A stretch of DNA of 12,742 nucleotides from CAZDYP01 sp964509505. Its GTDB lineage: Bacteria; Chloroflexota; Anaerolineae; JACRMK01. How positions within the stretch are numbered: position 1 is the first letter of the stretch; each line of letters starts with the position of its first letter. Positions 12,502-12,742 of this stretch are shown in pieces. The DNA is taken from the NCBI GenBank assembly GCA_964509505.1, contig CAZDYP010000159.1, positions 1 through 12,742 of the forward strand. Direction: 5' to 3'. The translations under genes and the position numbers were made by a program. Below the pieces are notes generated by a model, which ran no database searches, was not told where the DNA came from, and was given only the letters and a program-made list of their open reading frames with translations.

Positions 12502-12742
12502 GTGGGTATTGAACTGCTAAAGCAATTAGTCGAAGCGCATGGCATCTCTGGACGCGAGGAGAGTTTGCGTGAGATTGCCATCCAAGCCATGAAGCCACTC
12601 GTGGATGAGATTCGGGTGGATGCGTTGGGCAACGTCATCGGACACAAGAAGGGCGATGGAAAGACCAAAGCCATCATCATGGGGCATCTCGACGAGATTG
12701 GCTTCTTTGTCAATCATATCGAGAAGAACGGCTTCTTGCGTG
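12502..12742 (+). CDS. M42-family aminopeptidase, N-terminus only (runs off right edge)
   Basis: From the GTG at 12502 the frame is open for 80 codons to the window edge: GIELLKQLVEAHGISGREESLREI, then VDALGNVIGHKKGDGKTKAIIMGHLDEIGFFVNHIEKNGF. The block MGHLDEIGF contains the first metal-binding His-x-Asp of M42 metallo-aminopeptidases (tetrahedral aminopeptidase / FrvX / deblocking aminopeptidase group), and ISGREE and VDALGNVIG are typical of the same family. These cytoplasmic dodecameric enzymes trim N-terminal residues from peptides; the related cellulase M naming is a historical synonym. GTG was chosen because TGAGGAG lies 6 nt upstream and the family's alignment begins there. Metal ligands beyond H and D are off the edge. 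Confidence 0.85.
   Translation, partial: MGIELLKQLVEAHGISGREESLREIAIQAMKPLVDEIRVDALGNVIGHKKGDGKTKAIIMGHLDEIGFFVNHIEKNGFLR

Overview
The window looks like part of a scaffold from an uncultured bacterium, assembled with two 100-N gaps (3275-3374 and 5136-5235). Base composition is moderately GC-rich. The gene flavour fits Chloroflexota, perhaps Anaerolineae: a fused 2-oxoacid dehydrogenase E1, a zinc-ribbon threonine synthase, a lipoprotein with a CX4C thioredoxin-like domain, tandem metallo-beta-lactamase (MBL) hydrolases, and palindromic or low-complexity spacers between genes. This taxonomic guess rests on family resemblance only and is moderate at best. All genes appear intact apart from those cut by the window edges or the gaps. 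No tRNA, rRNA, CRISPR array, transposase or phage gene was seen.

Layout. (1) 1-4321, minus strand, in transcription order: fused alpha/beta E1 of a 2-oxoacid dehydrogenase complex; a NYN-domain putative RNase with a C-terminal tail carrying three copies of an aromatic motif; a Rho-independent terminator; a radical SAM protein; and the N-terminus of a B12-binding radical SAM protein running off the left edge. (2) 4432-7126, plus strand: a nucleotidyltransferase-fold protein cut by a gap, threonine synthase, and a small alpha/beta hydrolase, closed by a strong terminator. (3) 7231-8718, minus strand: a thioredoxin-like lipoprotein followed by a stand-alone PAS-domain protein. (4) 8862-12742, plus strand: three tandem MBL-fold hydrolases, an Ntn-hydrolase of the glycosylasparaginase/isoaspartyl peptidase family, and the start of an M42 aminopeptidase.

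How the genes fit together. Most of the window is housekeeping or catabolic: oxoacid oxidation, threonine synthesis, and peptide or amide turnover (asparaginase-type hydrolase plus M42 peptidase). The MBL trio has no visible substrate clue. The PAS protein has no output domain and probably signals through protein contacts. The two radical SAM genes may belong to a pathway continuing off the left edge.

The non-coding DNA is the more unusual part. Nearly every spacer longer than about 30 bp carries either a palindrome or a short-period repeat, each with a different unit. Several first-in-operon genes have a -10 box (mostly extended, TGN before the hexamer) so close to the start codon that the mRNA would be leaderless or nearly so, while genes inside operons have Shine-Dalgarno sequences. 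A terminator-shaped hairpin lies between the likely MBL promoter and the first MBL gene. No clear new multi-gene system is visible; the most novel-looking protein feature is the repeated D-x-x-[YF]-W-L-x-x-F motif of the NYN protein.
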